A DNA stretch of 64,000 bases from CAVRZJ01 sp964594125 (GCA_964594125.1 CAZQLL010000011.1:48609-112608); one strand, 5' to 3'. Shown: positions 1 to 10,301, counted from the first letter of the stretch. Numbers and translations: made by a program. The notes: generated by a model from the sequence alone, not told the origin.

Positions 1-1
1 T

Positions 2-283
2 CAGTTGTCTCGAAAGTTCCACGCATCGGGTACCTTCTATCGGCAGATACCGAACATCGTGGAGACCCCGCTCTTCGTCGACAGCACGTTGACGGCGATG
101 ATCCAAATGGCGGATCTCTGCTCGTTCTCGCTTCGCCGGATGATCGAAAAGGGCGCGGATGAGCTCTGGGAGATCCTCGAGCATCGAGTGGACAGCTTCC
201 ACGGCAGGAAGGTCGGGGTCAGGCACTACACTGGCCGTCGCCCATGCACCTGCCGGATCTGCATCGCGCATGGACGTCAGTGA
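2..283 (+). CDS. DUF3800 domain protein, C-terminal part
   Basis: The reading frame is open at the left edge, so only the last 93 or so residues are present and the true start lies outside the window. The segment ETPLFVDSTLTAMIQMADL followed by a basic helix resembles the end of DUF3800 proteins, a family with an RNase H-like fold often found near mobile elements and defence genes. The tail HYTGRRPCTCRICIAHGRQ has three cysteines and could bind metal. The function of the family is not established. The family call rests on this short segment only. No promoter or partner gene is visible because the upstream part is missing. Confidence 0.6.
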   Translation, partial: QLSRKFHASGTFYRQIPNIVETPLFVDSTLTAMIQMADLCSFSLRRMIEKGADELWEILEHRVDSFHGRKVGVRHYTGRRPCTCRICIAHGRQ

Positions 284-428
284 TTCCTGCTTGACGGGGT
301 TTTCTGCATCCACCGTACCAGGGTGAACGTGCAAGCGCCCGGCGCCGCTCAGCTCCGGCCACAGGGATTGCAGCCCGCGTCGCGCCGCCTACCCAAGCCT
401 CTGCGAGGTGCCGCCAAAGAAACTGACC

Positions 429-2114
<1,686 letters not shown>

Positions 2115-2121
2115 AGGGAGA

Positions 2122-2127
2122 AGTGTA
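2122..2127 (-). promoter_or_regulatory. Candidate -10 element of ettA (leaderless)
   Basis: Read on the minus strand, TACACT ends 7 bases upstream of the ettA ATG. That places the expected transcription start on or next to the start codon. No good -35 hexamer is seen at 16-18 bases, so support is moderate. Confidence 0.4.
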
Positions 2128-2652
2128 GCCGGGTCCGGCGGCGGCGGGCGCCGCCAGGCGGGGGCGGGCCGGGGGGCTAGCGACGCCGAGCTCGAAGCGA
2201 GCTCGACCCTCCCTTCTGACGCTCACCCGGGCAGATCGGGCTTCGCCCGCTCCGGCCCAAACGGGCCGCGGCGCAGCGGGCGAGTTCGCGCACGGAAACG
2301 GCCCCTCACGGCGACGATGGGCGGACCGGGCGGCAAGCCCGCGGCGCCGAAGGGCCGTATCGACGCCGTCCGGCGCCGGCAGCGCTGCGGTGCGCGCACG
2401 GCCGCCGTGGACGCCCCGCTGTCCGACCCGCCCGCGGGGGCTGCGGCCGCTGCCGGACACGACCGTGTCCGAGCCCGGCCTTCCGCTCGCCCGTCGCGCC
2501 GCGCGCCGGCGGACCCGGGAAGCCTGCCATACCAAGCTGGGGTACGCCGGGTCGCGGCGTTCGGGGGAGGCAGGATAACGCCGGGAGGGCCGGCGCCCGC
2601 TTTCCCGGCGACAGGCGGACGCTCCCGTTTCGACCGGTTTCGCTGGCAGCAG
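2128..2652. other. Intergenic region with hairpins, no gene seen
   Basis: This divergent spacer between ettA and the glycosyltransferase genes contains no convincing protein. All long frames here lack recognisable domains and look like GC-driven open frames. It holds a small perfect hairpin at 2188-2204 (GAGCTCG, loop AAG, CGAGCTC) and a degenerate copy of the interspersed palindromic repeat at 2583-2627. Confidence 0.6.
2583..2627 (+). repeat. Interspersed palindromic repeat, family 1 (degenerate copy)
   Basis: It begins GGGAGGGCCGGCGCCC and ends GACGCTCCCG. The bases that follow, GACCGGTTTC, also follow the copy near 19213, so the two share flanking sequence. The internal arm is shortened and diverged compared with other copies. 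Confidence 0.6.
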
Positions 2653-2680
2653 TTGCGCCGGCGCGGATCGCGGCTAGAAT
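2653..2680 (+). promoter_or_regulatory. Sigma70-type promoter of the glycosyltransferase genes, leaderless
   Basis: TTGCGC at 2653-2658 and TAGAAT at 2675-2680 are separated by 16 bases. The ATG at 2687 lies 6 bases after the -10, where the first transcribed base is expected. No Shine-Dalgarno sequence fits in between. Confidence 0.65.
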
Positions 2681-2686
2681 CCGCCA

Positions 2687-3388
2687 ATGCTCGACATCGC
2701 GGCCGTGATGCCGGTGTACAACGAGGAGGAGCGGATCGAGCGGGCGGCCGCCGCCTGCGTCGCGGCGCTGGCCGCCACCGGCTCGAGCTTCAGCCTCGTG
2801 GTGCTCGACGACGGCTCGACGGACCGCACCCCGGAGGCGCTCGCGCGGCTCGCCGCCGAACCGCGGATCGAGGTCGTGCGCAAGCCCAACAGCGGGCACG
2901 GCCCGACGATCCTCGCCGGCTATCGCCGCGCCGCGGGTCGGGCCCGCTGGGTGTTCCAGCTCGACAGCGACGAGGAGATCCCGGTCACGAGCTTCGCCGC
3001 GCTATGGGCGGCGCGCGAGGGGGCCGACGCGGTGGTCGGCATGCGGCAGCGGCGCCGTCAAGGGCTGCCGCGCCGCCTGGTCACGCACGGCAGCCGGCTG
3101 GCCGTGCGCCTGCTCTTCGGGTCCGCCGTGGTCGACGTCAACTGCCCGTTCCGCCTGGTCAGGGGCGACGTGCTCGCCCGCCTCGCCGCCCGTATCCCGC
3201 CGGACACGTTCGCTCCCAACGTCGCGCTGTCCGGGCTGCTGGCGCGCGAGCGCCGGCGCATCGTCAACGTCCCCGTTCCGGTGGTCAGGCGGGAGTCAAG
3301 GACCGCGGCGCTGGCGGGGTGGCGCGCCGTGGCGACCGGGCTCGTGGCCCTGCAGCAGACCGTCGCGATCAGGCGCAGCCATGCCTGA
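2687..3388 (+). CDS. Glycosyltransferase family 2 (DPM1-like)
   Basis: This 233-residue soluble GT2 enzyme has a GT-A fold. Its N-terminus AAVMPVYNEEERIE is the nucleotide-sugar binding strand, LDDGSTDRTPE follows near residue 45, and QLDSDEEIP near residue 95 holds the DxD-like metal site. Length and motifs resemble dolichyl-phosphate mannose synthase-like enzymes that transfer a sugar to a lipid carrier or glycan. The acceptor cannot be told. The ATG is fixed by a promoter whose -10 ends 6 bases upstream. The next gene, another GT2, overlaps it by 8 bases, so the two are co-translated. The neighbourhood (GT2, sulfotransferase, glycan exporter) points to surface polysaccharide assembly at the cytoplasmic face of the inner membrane. 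Confidence 0.8.
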   Translation: MLDIAAVMPVYNEEERIERAAAACVAALAATGSSFSLVVLDDGSTDRTPEALARLAAEPRIEVVRKPNSGHGPTILAGYRRAAGRARWVFQLDSDEEIPVTSFAALWAAREGADAVVGMRQRRRQGLPRRLVTHGSRLAVRLLFGSAVVDVNCPFRLVRGDVLARLAARIPPDTFAPNVALSGLLARERRRIVNVPVPVVRRESRTAALAGWRAVATGLVALQQTVAIRRSHA

Positions 3389-4832
3389 CGCCGCACCCGC
3401 GCCCGCCGCCGGCGCCGGCCGCTGCGATGCGGCGGTGCGGCGCATCCTCTGCATCGTCGTGACGTACAACCGCCGCGAGGTGCTGCTGCGCTGCGTCGAT
3501 CGCATCGTCCGGAAAGTCGCCGTGCCGCCGGGCTATCAGGTCGACGTGCTCGTCGTCGACAACGACTCCGCCGACGGCAGCCGCGACGCCGTGCGCGCGC
3601 GCTTCCCCGCTGTGGAGGTGGTCAACACCGGAGGAAACTTCGGCGGCTCGGGCGCGTTCCGCACGGGGCTGCGGATCGCGCTCGACCGCGGCTACGACCT
3701 CGTCTGGCTGCACGACAACGACGCGTTCTCGTCGCGGCGCCTGCTCGAGCACTACGTCGGCGCGCTCGCCCGCCTCGGCGGCGAGGCGATCGTCGGCGGC
3801 TCGATGCACCAGCTCGAGGCGCCGCGGCGCATCAACGAGGCGGGCGGCTTCTTCGGACGCAGCCGCAACCTCGACATTCACCTGCCGCTGCTAGGCCAGC
3901 GTTCGACGCCGCGCCTGCGGCGCGCCGGCGAGACGGTCGAGGTGGATTACCTCGCCTTTGCCAACGTTCTGATGCCGGCCGCGATCGTGCGCCGCATCGG
4001 GCTGCCGGCGGACCTCTTCCTGCACTACGACGACATCGAGTTCTGCCTGCGCGCGCGCGCCGCCGGGTACGCCGTCGCGGCGGTTCCGGCCGCCGTCTTC
4101 TGGCACGAGAGCTGGCTCGCCAAACCGAAGACCTGGATGCAGTACTACGACACCCGCAACAGCCTTTGGGCGTTCGAGATGCGGATGCCGGACCGGCTCC
4201 GGCGCAAGCGCCTGATCTGGATGCTCTCGGCGGCGAGGAACCTCGCCGCCGGCCGTCCGGCGCTGGCCGCGGCGATCCTCGCCGGCGTGCGCGACCAGGC
4301 GTGCGGCATCACGGGACGGGTCGAGGTGAGCGGCGCGGGTTTCGCCGTGCACGACATCGCAACCGGAGGCATCGAGCCGCTGCTGGCCGCGGGCGCCTGT
4401 CGCCGCTTCGCCGTCGACCAGCACGCCCTGCAGGCGCTGCCGCGCGCCTATCGGACGCTGTGGCTGGGCCGGCTGGCCGAGCTTGGGGAGCGTGCCTTCC
4501 TGTGCAGGCTCTCCGGCTCCCGCTTCACGCTGCACCCGGCCGCGCCGTGGGTCGCGGAGGCGGCCGCGGGCCACAGCCCACGGCTCACGCCGGCGCTCGC
4601 GCCCGCCGACGCACGCCGCACCGCCTCGGAGACCCTGCTGGTGCGGTCGGCGCTGCGCACCGGCGTGCGGGCGCGCGTCGCGCTGCGCGCCTTCCGCCGG
4701 ATCGAGTGGCTGCACGGCACGCACGTTGTCGCGCACGACCACGGCGCGCGCGCTGCCGACTACCGCCGCCTGGGAGCGTTGTGGCTGCGGAGCTGGGTGT
4801 GGGTGGCCCGCGGCCGGAGAAGAGGGCGGTGA
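3381..4832 (+). CDS. Glycosyltransferase family 2 (galactofuranosyl/rhamnosyltransferase-like)
   Basis: This 483-residue protein has an N-terminal GT2 domain and an uncharacterised C-terminal half. The GT2 part shows VVTYNRREVLLRCVD, VVDNDSADGS, the glycine-rich NFGGSGAFRTG, LHDNDA as the metal-binding DxD region near residue 113, and HYDDIEFCLRA near residue 215, which carries the catalytic acidic pair. The FGGSGAFRTG loop and HDNDA occur in GlfT2-like galactofuranosyl- and rhamnosyltransferases. The C-terminal 200 residues may bind the acceptor. It overlaps the upstream GT2 by 8 bases and lies 2 bases before the sulfotransferase gene, so these three form one transcription unit. The sugar donor is not determinable from the sequence. 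Confidence 0.8.
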   Translation: MPDAAPAPAAGAGRCDAAVRRILCIVVTYNRREVLLRCVDRIVRKVAVPPGYQVDVLVVDNDSADGSRDAVRARFPAVEVVNTGGNFGGSGAFRTGLRIALDRGYDLVWLHDNDAFSSRRLLEHYVGALARLGGEAIVGGSMHQLEAPRRINEAGGFFGRSRNLDIHLPLLGQRSTPRLRRAGETVEVDYLAFANVLMPAAIVRRIGLPADLFLHYDDIEFCLRARAAGYAVAAVPAAVFWHESWLAKPKTWMQYYDTRNSLWAFEMRMPDRLRRKRLIWMLSAARNLAAGRPALAAAILAGVRDQACGITGRVEVSGAGFAVHDIATGGIEPLLAAGACRRFAVDQHALQALPRAYRTLWLGRLAELGERAFLCRLSGSRFTLHPAAPWVAEAAAGHSPRLTPALAPADARRTASETLLVRSALRTGVRARVALRAFRRIEWLHGTHVVAHDHGARAADYRRLGALWLRSWVWVARGRRRGR

Positions 4833-4834
4833 GG

Positions 4835-5806
4835 ATGCGACACCGCGAGTCAGCGCCGTCACCGCTGCGCACGGCGATCAAGGCCGTGCTCGGCGCGGGC
4901 GCCATCGAGCGCATCCGGACGCGCGCCGCGGCCGCCGACGCCGAGCGCGCGATGGCGGCGCTGGGGATCGCCCAGCGGGCTGGGATCCCGGTGTTCCTGG
5001 ATGCCGACATGCACCCGCGCTGGACGCTCGAGCGCGGCGCCGTCCGGCATCGCGTGTTCGTGACGACGATCCCCAAGGCCGGCACCTACATGATGACCAA
5101 GATCCTGCCCCGTCTGGGCGTGGCGGATTGCGGCGTGCACGTGCTGCGCCACAACGTCGTGGACAACCGCTTCGCCCCGGAGCGCCTGCAGCGGCACCAC
5201 CCTTCGGCGCTCGGGCGCGCCATCGCGGTGTGCGACGCCGTGCGGCTGATCGCGCCGGGGCAGTTCGCGTACGGCCACATCGGCCTGCTCGACGAACAGA
5301 TCCGCAGCGCGTTCGCGGAGCTCAAGGTCGTCCTGATGTACCGCAACCTGCGCGACACCTACGTCTCGCTGGTCAGGTTCTTCCACGAGATCCGGCACGA
5401 CGTCGCCAGGATGCAGCGCGCGGCGCTGCTGCTCGAGGACGTGGCGGCGCTGCTCGCCTGGGACATGGACCACGAGGGTCCGTACCGGCTGATCGGCTTC
5501 AAGGAGATCTGCAGGTGGCGCCACGAGCCGAACGTCCTCTCGCTGCGCTACGAGGACGTGGTGGGCGACCACGGGCGCGAGCGGCAGATGGAGGTGATGC
5601 GCGAGCTGCGCTCGTTCCTCGGCTCCCATGTCCCCGACGCGGACCTCGCCGACACCCTCGACACCGCGATCGGACAGCCGACGCTGACCCGGACCAACCG
5701 CCGCACGGTGGCCTCGGAGCACTGGACCGAGCAGGTCGAGCGCATGTACAGACGCATCGGTTTCCCCGACCTCAACCGCGAGCTCGGCTACGACGAGCCG
5801 GAGTGA
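4835..5806 (+). CDS. Sulfotransferase family protein
   Basis: This 323-residue protein looks like a PAPS-dependent sulfotransferase. TTIPKAGTYMM (Lys81) matches the 5'-phosphosulfate-binding loop usually written PKSGT. The later segment VVLMYRNLRDTYVSL matches the 3'-phosphate-binding motif, with Arg and the downstream Ser-like positions. A further stretch, NVLSLRYEDVV, resembles the conserved LRYEDL region. The ATG at 4835 was chosen because it starts 2 bases after the preceding stop; the same frame is open further upstream only as a shadow. Within the glycosyltransferase operon, it would move sulfate from PAPS onto a sugar of the glycan or glycolipid. No signal peptide is visible, so it should act in the cytoplasm. 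The true acceptor is unknown. Confidence 0.82.
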   Translation: MRHRESAPSPLRTAIKAVLGAGAIERIRTRAAAADAERAMAALGIAQRAGIPVFLDADMHPRWTLERGAVRHRVFVTTIPKAGTYMMTKILPRLGVADCGVHVLRHNVVDNRFAPERLQRHHPSALGRAIAVCDAVRLIAPGQFAYGHIGLLDEQIRSAFAELKVVLMYRNLRDTYVSLVRFFHEIRHDVARMQRAALLLEDVAALLAWDMDHEGPYRLIGFKEICRWRHEPNVLSLRYEDVVGDHGRERQMEVMRELRSFLGSHVPDADLADTLDTAIGQPTLTRTNRRTVASEHWTEQVERMYRRIGFPDLNRELGYDEPE

Positions 5807-5947
5807 CCCCGGCCTCCGGGCCGGCCGCCGGGCGGCGCCGGCGCCGGTCTGCCGCCGCACGGCGGCCGGCTCCGAGATCCGGCCCCGCCTGAGTCCTGCC
5901 CAGCGCGGCATGTCTGCTCCGGCCGGCGCCGGGGCGCGCGCTCCCTG

Positions 5948-6739
5948 CTACGGCCCCTCGTCGCCGCCGTCGCCGCGCGCGAGGTAGGCGTCGATCACCG
6001 CCGCGGGAGCGCCGTCGGCGGCGACCCGCCCGCGCTCGAGCAGGATCACTCTGCTGCACATCTCCCGCACGAGGTCGAGGTTGTGGCTGACCATCACGAG
6101 GACCTCGGCGGTGCCGGCGAGCTCGCGCATTCGCCGGCCGGCGCGGCGGCGGAACGCCGTGTCGCCGCCGGCGAACACCTCGTCGATCAAAAGGATCTCC
6201 GGACAGATGTCGGTTGCGACCGCAAACCCGAGGCGCAGCGCCATCCCGGTCGAGAAGTACTTCACGGGCACCTCGGCGAACCGCCGCACTCCGGCGAAGC
6301 GGAGAATCCCCTCGACCCGCTCCTCCATGGCCCGGCGATCGTGGCCGAGCAGCGCGCCGTAGAGGATCACGTTCTCGCGCGCCGAAAGCTCGCCGTTGAA
6401 GCCGGCGCCGAGGTGGGAGAGCGGCGCCACCCGACCCGCGACCTCGACGCGGCCGGCCGTCGGCGGGTAGATGCCCGCGATCACGGAGAGCAGCGTGCTC
6501 TTGCCGGCGCCGTTGTCGCCGATGACGCCCACCCGCTCGCCCCGGGTGAACGCGAGGGTGATCTCGCTGAGAGCCCACAGCTCCTCGCTGCGGCGCAGCC
6601 GGCGCGTCGGCCGCGACAGCGCGCGCCCCACGATGGACTGGCGGAGGAGCGGCGGGCCCGCGGAGAGCAGCGAGAACCGCAGGCCGACGCCTGTGAGGCG
6701 CACGAACGGCGGATCGGGGTCGGGCTGGAGGGCCGCCAT
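5948..6739 (-). CDS. Polysaccharide ABC exporter ATPase (Wzt/TagH-like)
   Basis: This 263-residue ABC ATPase has Walker A GDNGAGKST, the family-specific signature KYFSTGMALRLGFAVAT and Walker B EILLIDEVFAGGD, followed by the H-loop MVSHNLD. The YFSTGM signature is characteristic of ATPases exporting O-antigen, teichoic acid or capsule (Wzt, TagH, KpsT). There is no C-terminal carbohydrate-binding extension, so it resembles TagH and short Wzt types, which do not need one. Its ATG overlaps the stop of the permease gene by one base (TGATG), showing translational coupling. It converges on the glycosyltransferase and sulfotransferase operon across 141 bases. Together these genes probably make and export one glycan. 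Confidence 0.88.
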   Translation of the reverse strand: MAALQPDPDPPFVRLTGVGLRFSLLSAGPPLLRQSIVGRALSRPTRRLRRSEELWALSEITLAFTRGERVGVIGDNGAGKSTLLSVIAGIYPPTAGRVEVAGRVAPLSHLGAGFNGELSARENVILYGALLGHDRRAMEERVEGILRFAGVRRFAEVPVKYFSTGMALRLGFAVATDICPEILLIDEVFAGGDTAFRRRAGRRMRELAGTAEVLVMVSHNLDLVREMCSRVILLERGRVAADGAPAAVIDAYLARGDGGDEGP

Positions 6740-7614
6740 CACAGGTGAAACACCAGGCGGGTCTCGGCCGCCTTGAAGACCGCATAGCCGAGCCCGAGCG
6801 CGCCGGCGGCGAGGGCGCCGGCGGCGAGCCAGAGCGACGCCGGCGGCCAGGCGCCGTAGCTGAAGAGGTGGTGGAACAGCTCGAGGAAGTGGGTCATCGG
6901 GTTGGCGGCGATGAGCGCGCCGGCCCAGGGGTGGAGGCGGGCGAGCGCCGCCGGTTCCCACAGGACTGGAGAGAGGAAGAACCAGAGGTGCAGCAGGACG
7001 CCGAGAATGTGCTCGACGTCGCGGAACACCGTCGCCAGCACGGCCAGAGCGAGCGCCGCGCCGAGCGTGAAGGCAGCCAGCAGCGCGAGCGCCGCCGGCA
7101 GCAACACGATCTGCGGGTGCACCGGCGCGCCGACGGCCGCGAGCAGCACGAAGAGCGCCGCCAGCGCCCCCGTCAGGCTGACCGCGTTGACGATCGCCGC
7201 GGTAAGGGGGAAGAGCAGCTTCGGCACGAAGATCTTCCGCAGCAGCCCCTGATTGGCCGCGAGGCTCGACGCGCCCTGAGCGATCGTCGCGGCGAAGAAT
7301 TGCCACGGGAGCTGGCCGGCGAACACGAAGAGCGCGTACTCGCGCAGCGGCCGCCCCAGCAGCAGGCTGAAGACGATGCTCAGGGCGGCGAGGTGCAAAA
7401 GCGGGTTGAGCAGCGCCCAGAGGAACCCCAGGGCCGAGCGCTGGTAGAGCACCGCCAGCCGCGCCGACACGAGGTTGGCGAGCGCGAAACGGTGGCGCGA
7501 GAGCTCCGCGGCGTCGTCGCGCACCCGTCGCGCCCAGACGCGCGGTCCGACGAGCGAGCGGCGCCGGCCGTCGCTCTCGGCGTCGAAGACGTAGCGTGCC
7601 ATCCTCGCCTGCAT
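6739..7614 (-). CDS. Polysaccharide ABC exporter permease (Wzm/TagG-like)
   Basis: This is an ABC-2 type integral membrane protein. The N-terminal cytoplasmic stretch contains an amphipathic region before the LYQRSALGFLWALLNPLL motif, typical of Wzm/TagG permeases. About six membrane spans follow, including VFAGQLPWQFFAATIAQG and a conserved FFLSPVLWEP near the end. It pairs with the adjacent ATPase to move a lipid-linked glycan across the inner membrane. Three in-frame starts lie close together, ending at 7602, 7614 and 7629. I chose 7614 because GGCGGC lies just upstream, but this is uncertain by a few residues. The frame is open further upstream but that part is basic, Cys-rich and unlikely to be translated. 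Confidence 0.85.
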   Translation of the reverse strand: MQARMARYVFDAESDGRRRSLVGPRVWARRVRDDAAELSRHRFALANLVSARLAVLYQRSALGFLWALLNPLLHLAALSIVFSLLLGRPLREYALFVFAGQLPWQFFAATIAQGASSLAANQGLLRKIFVPKLLFPLTAAIVNAVSLTGALAALFVLLAAVGAPVHPQIVLLPAALALLAAFTLGAALALAVLATVFRDVEHILGVLLHLWFFLSPVLWEPAALARLHPWAGALIAANPMTHFLELFHHLFSYGAWPPASLWLAAGALAAGALGLGYAVFKAAETRLVFHL

Positions 7615-7832
7615 GCCGCCGCCAAGCATAGTCACGGCCGCGGCGCAATGCGAGCGGCAGCAGCGACGGCAGCAGCCGAGGCACCTCAGGGGCGCCGCTC
7701 GGGCTGATCTACGACCCCCCGAACTCGTCGCGGCGCGCCCAGCGTCTCGGCAGCGGCAGCGCCCCGGCGGTCCGGCAGTGCCGCCGGCGCTCAAGGGGTG
7801 AAGGCGCCGGATTGCCTTGAATGTACCTTAGG

Positions 7833-8484
7833 CTACGCGGCCTTGTTTTCCTGGAGGGTGACATGGAACCCGAGATTCTCGAGCTGCTTCACCAGCCTCA
7901 GCCTTTGTTGTTCGGGGTTGACGGGTCGATCGTGCGTTGAATGGCTGGACTGGTAGGGCACTCCGTCATGAATCATGTGCCAGGCGGCGATGAGGAGCTG
8001 ATGGGCGACGACCGCGGTCGCTTTCTTGGTGCCCTTGCCGCGGCCAAAAGCAAACCGTCGGTAGAGAGCTTGGAGGTCACTCCCTTTGGCGTGGCTTGCA
8101 GCCCAGGCTGCCTCAAACAGCGCGGAGCGCAACCAGGGGTTGCCCTTTCTCATGCGCCCGCTATGACGTCGGCCCGCGGTTTCGTTGTTGCCGGGGCGGA
8201 TCCCCGCCCAGCTTGCGAGGTTGTCCTCAGTCGGAAAGCGGCTCATGTCGATGCCAATCTCCGACACGATGACCTCAGCAGTCCTCCTGCCGATTCCTGG
8301 CGCCGTGATCAGTCGGTCGATCACTTCACGAAAGGGCGCGCAGAGCTGTTCCACCTCCTTACTGATCGGCTCGATCTTCCCCTCGAGATACTCGACGTGA
8401 TCGAGGATCGCACCCAGCACGATGCGATGCGTATCGAGAAAGCCACCGGTCAAGGCGGGGATCAGTTGCTCGATTGCCTTGAAA
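7833..8484 (-). pseudogene. IS110-family transposase, C-terminal fragment
   Basis: About 215 residues match the C-terminal half of IS110/IS116/IS902 transposases. The segment APGIGRRTAEVIVSEIG is the helix-hairpin-helix part of the Transposase_20 domain. SWAGIRPGNNETAGRRHSGR carries the serine region used in catalysis, and GNPWLRSALFEAAW follows. The N-terminal RuvC-like DEDD domain is absent. Reading upstream in frame, homology stops after TFKAIEQLIPALTGGF and a TGA follows near 8490, right where an interspersed repeat begins. With half the enzyme and the left end (which would encode the bridge RNA) missing, the element should be dead. A short in-frame start at 8453 exists but would give no active transposase. 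Confidence 0.85.
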
Positions 8485-8498
8485 GTCCCCCATCATCC

Positions 8499-8572
8499 GG
8501 GAGCGTGGGCGCCCTCGCCCACGCGGAGGCCCTGCCTGGCGGCATCCAGGCCGGCGAGGGCGCCGGCCCTCC
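8499..8572 (-). repeat. Interspersed palindromic repeat, family 1
   Basis: Read on the minus strand it runs from GGAGGGCCGGCGCCCTCG to GGGCGCCCACGCTCCC. The two ends form an imperfect inverted repeat with about 30 bases between them. It abuts the break point of the IS110 remnant. Confidence 0.75.
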
Positions 8573-8876
8573 GTCACGCTTTCATCGTTCGCGGGTGCGG
8601 CTGCGCCCGCATGAGTATTCACTCCGGCGCTCGAGGAACGTCGCGAGACCTTCCATCCAACAGAGAGTCAGCGCGGGCTGGCGCCCGCCGCGGGCGCCAG
8701 CCCGCGCCGCGGATCCCGCGCGCAGGTCCCGCCGGCGGGTGGCGGGCGCCTGCGGGGTGGCCGCGGCCGGCACCGCGGCTGCCCTGCCGGACGCCGGCAT
8801 GGCGCGGCGGCCCTGCGGTACTCTTGCCGCTGCGGCGGTCGTGGCCTGGAGGCAGACCGCGGCGGGAGAGACCGTA
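8573..8876. other. Intergenic region, no gene seen
   Basis: It holds the strong hairpin at 8671-8707 and the upstream region of the sulfatase-like gene. A purine-rich GGGAGAG 6 bases before the ATG at 8877 can serve as ribosome binding site. No protein-like frame with recognisable motifs was found. Confidence 0.5.
8671..8707. repeat. Perfect 17-bp inverted repeat (hairpin)
   Basis: GCGCGGGCTGGCGCCCG at 8671-8687 is followed by the 3-base loop CCG and its exact reverse complement at 8691-8707. It is not followed by a T run, so it is not a standard terminator. It may be another member of the palindromic repeat population. Confidence 0.8.
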
Positions 8877-10301
8877 ATGCGACGAACCGGAAGGTACGGC
8901 AGCATTGCCGCTGTCATCGTGATCGCGCCGCTGCTGGCCCTGCAGGCGGCCGGCTGCCGCGCCGAGGTCGCGGGCGGGCCGCCCGAGAAGATCGTGCTGG
9001 TCACCCTCGACACCTTCCGCGCCGACCACCTGAGGAGCTTCGGGTATCCGCGCGACACCGCCCCGTTCATCGACTCGCTGCTCGCCCGCGGCACGCTCTT
9101 CCGCCGCGTCGTCAGCTCGTGCTCGCGGACGGCGCCCGCCCACGCCACGATCTTCACCGGCCTCTACCCTTTCCAGCACGGGATTCTGGCCAACGGCGAC
9201 CGCCTGCCCGAGGGCGCCTGGACGATCGCGGTCGCGGCCGCCAGCGCCGGTTACGAGGTTGCGGGGTTCTCGGCGGTGAGGTTTCTCGCCGGACGGATCG
9301 GATTCCCCGAGGGCGACGACCTCAACCTCCGCCGCGGCGGGCCGCGCGGCGTTCGCAACAACCTGACGGCCAAGCAGCAGGTGGACCGGGTGATCCGGTG
9401 GCTCGGGCAGCGCGGCAGGCGCGATCGCGTCTTCCTCTGGGTGCACTTCTTCGACGCCCACTCGTGGCGTAACGAGCGGCTGACGAAGACGGTCTACGCG
9501 CAGCCCGAGGAGGCGGCCGACCACGGCGCCGTGTACGAGCTCGCCGTCGAGAAGCGCGGCGTCCCCCCCGGTTTCTTCGCCACCCGAACAAAGCTTCTCG
9601 AGCTGTACGACGCGTACGATGCCCGTATCCGTTTCATCGACCGTCACTTCCGGCGCCTGCACGAGCACTTCGAGCGACGGGGGTGGAACGAGCGCACGCT
9701 CTGGGTGGTGGTCGCGGACCACGGCGAGGGTCTGGGGGCGCACGCCTACGCCGGCCATTCCCTCCGCCTCTACGAGGAGCAGGTCCGCGTGCCGCTCGCG
9801 TTGGTCGACGGCGGGCGCCGCTTCCGGCCCCGGGCGACCGATACGCCGGTGCGCTCGATCGACATCGTGCCGACGCTCGTGGAGCTCATCGGCGCACGGG
9901 CCGGCGCGGTCCCGGCGGGCGCCTCGGGGACCTCGCTGCTCGGCTGGATCGACGGCGGCGGCAGTCTGGCGCTGCAGCCGCGCATGGCGCTGTCGCAGCG
10001 GCGCAAGCTCAAGGAAGCCGAGGAGCGGGAGAGCGGCCTGCCCGAGGAGCTCGACGCGATCCAGAACGAACGCTACAAGCTGATCGTCGGGTCCGACGGC
10101 GGCGCGGAGCTGTACGACGTGCTCGCCGACCGCTGGGAGAGGACCAACCTGGCCGGCACCGGGATCGCCGACGAGCGGGCGCTGGCCGCCGAGCGCGACC
10201 GGTTGTTCGCCTCGCTGCCGCGCCTGCGCGGCCCCGGAACCGGCGCCGCCGTCGACGCCGAGACCGAAAGCGAGCTGCGCGCCCTCGGCTACATCCGCTA
10301 G
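8877..10301 (+). CDS. Sulfatase-like hydrolase, predicted lipoprotein
   Basis: This 474-residue protein of the alkaline phosphatase/sulfatase superfamily begins with a hydrophobic signal ending AAGC, so it is probably a lipoprotein. The first metal-binding strand is LVTLDTFRADHLRSFGYPRDT. SRTAPAHATIFTGLYPFQHG is the active-site region. VVADHGEGLG holds the second Asp-His metal pair near residue 280. In sulfatases the nucleophile is a Cys or Ser in CxPxR; here the aligned stretch is TAPAH, giving Thr with His in place of Arg. A nearby Cys (SSCSRT) is four residues off. A formylglycine residue is therefore unlikely, and a phosphatase, phosphodiesterase or transferase role with a Thr nucleophile is possible. 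The C-terminus ends ELRALGYIR, as is common in this group. Confidence 0.75.
   Translation: MRRTGRYGSIAAVIVIAPLLALQAAGCRAEVAGGPPEKIVLVTLDTFRADHLRSFGYPRDTAPFIDSLLARGTLFRRVVSSCSRTAPAHATIFTGLYPFQHGILANGDRLPEGAWTIAVAAASAGYEVAGFSAVRFLAGRIGFPEGDDLNLRRGGPRGVRNNLTAKQQVDRVIRWLGQRGRRDRVFLWVHFFDAHSWRNERLTKTVYAQPEEAADHGAVYELAVEKRGVPPGFFATRTKLLELYDAYDARIRFIDRHFRRLHEHFERRGWNERTLWVVVADHGEGLGAHAYAGHSLRLYEEQVRVPLALVDGGRRFRPRATDTPVRSIDIVPTLVELIGARAGAVPAGASGTSLLGWIDGGGSLALQPRMALSQRRKLKEAEERESGLPEELDAIQNERYKLIVGSDGGAELYDVLADRWERTNLAGTGIADERALAAERDRLFASLPRLRGPGTGAAVDAETESELRALGYIR

Noticed and set aside
284..428. A tRNA or small RNA between the DUF3800 gene and ettA
   Set aside because: No cloverleaf or terminator-like structure could be drawn in this short stretch.
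9115..9135. Canonical sulfatase formylglycine motif around SSCSRTAPAH
   Set aside because: The Cys does not align with the nucleophile position; the aligned residues are Thr and His, and CxPxR is absent.
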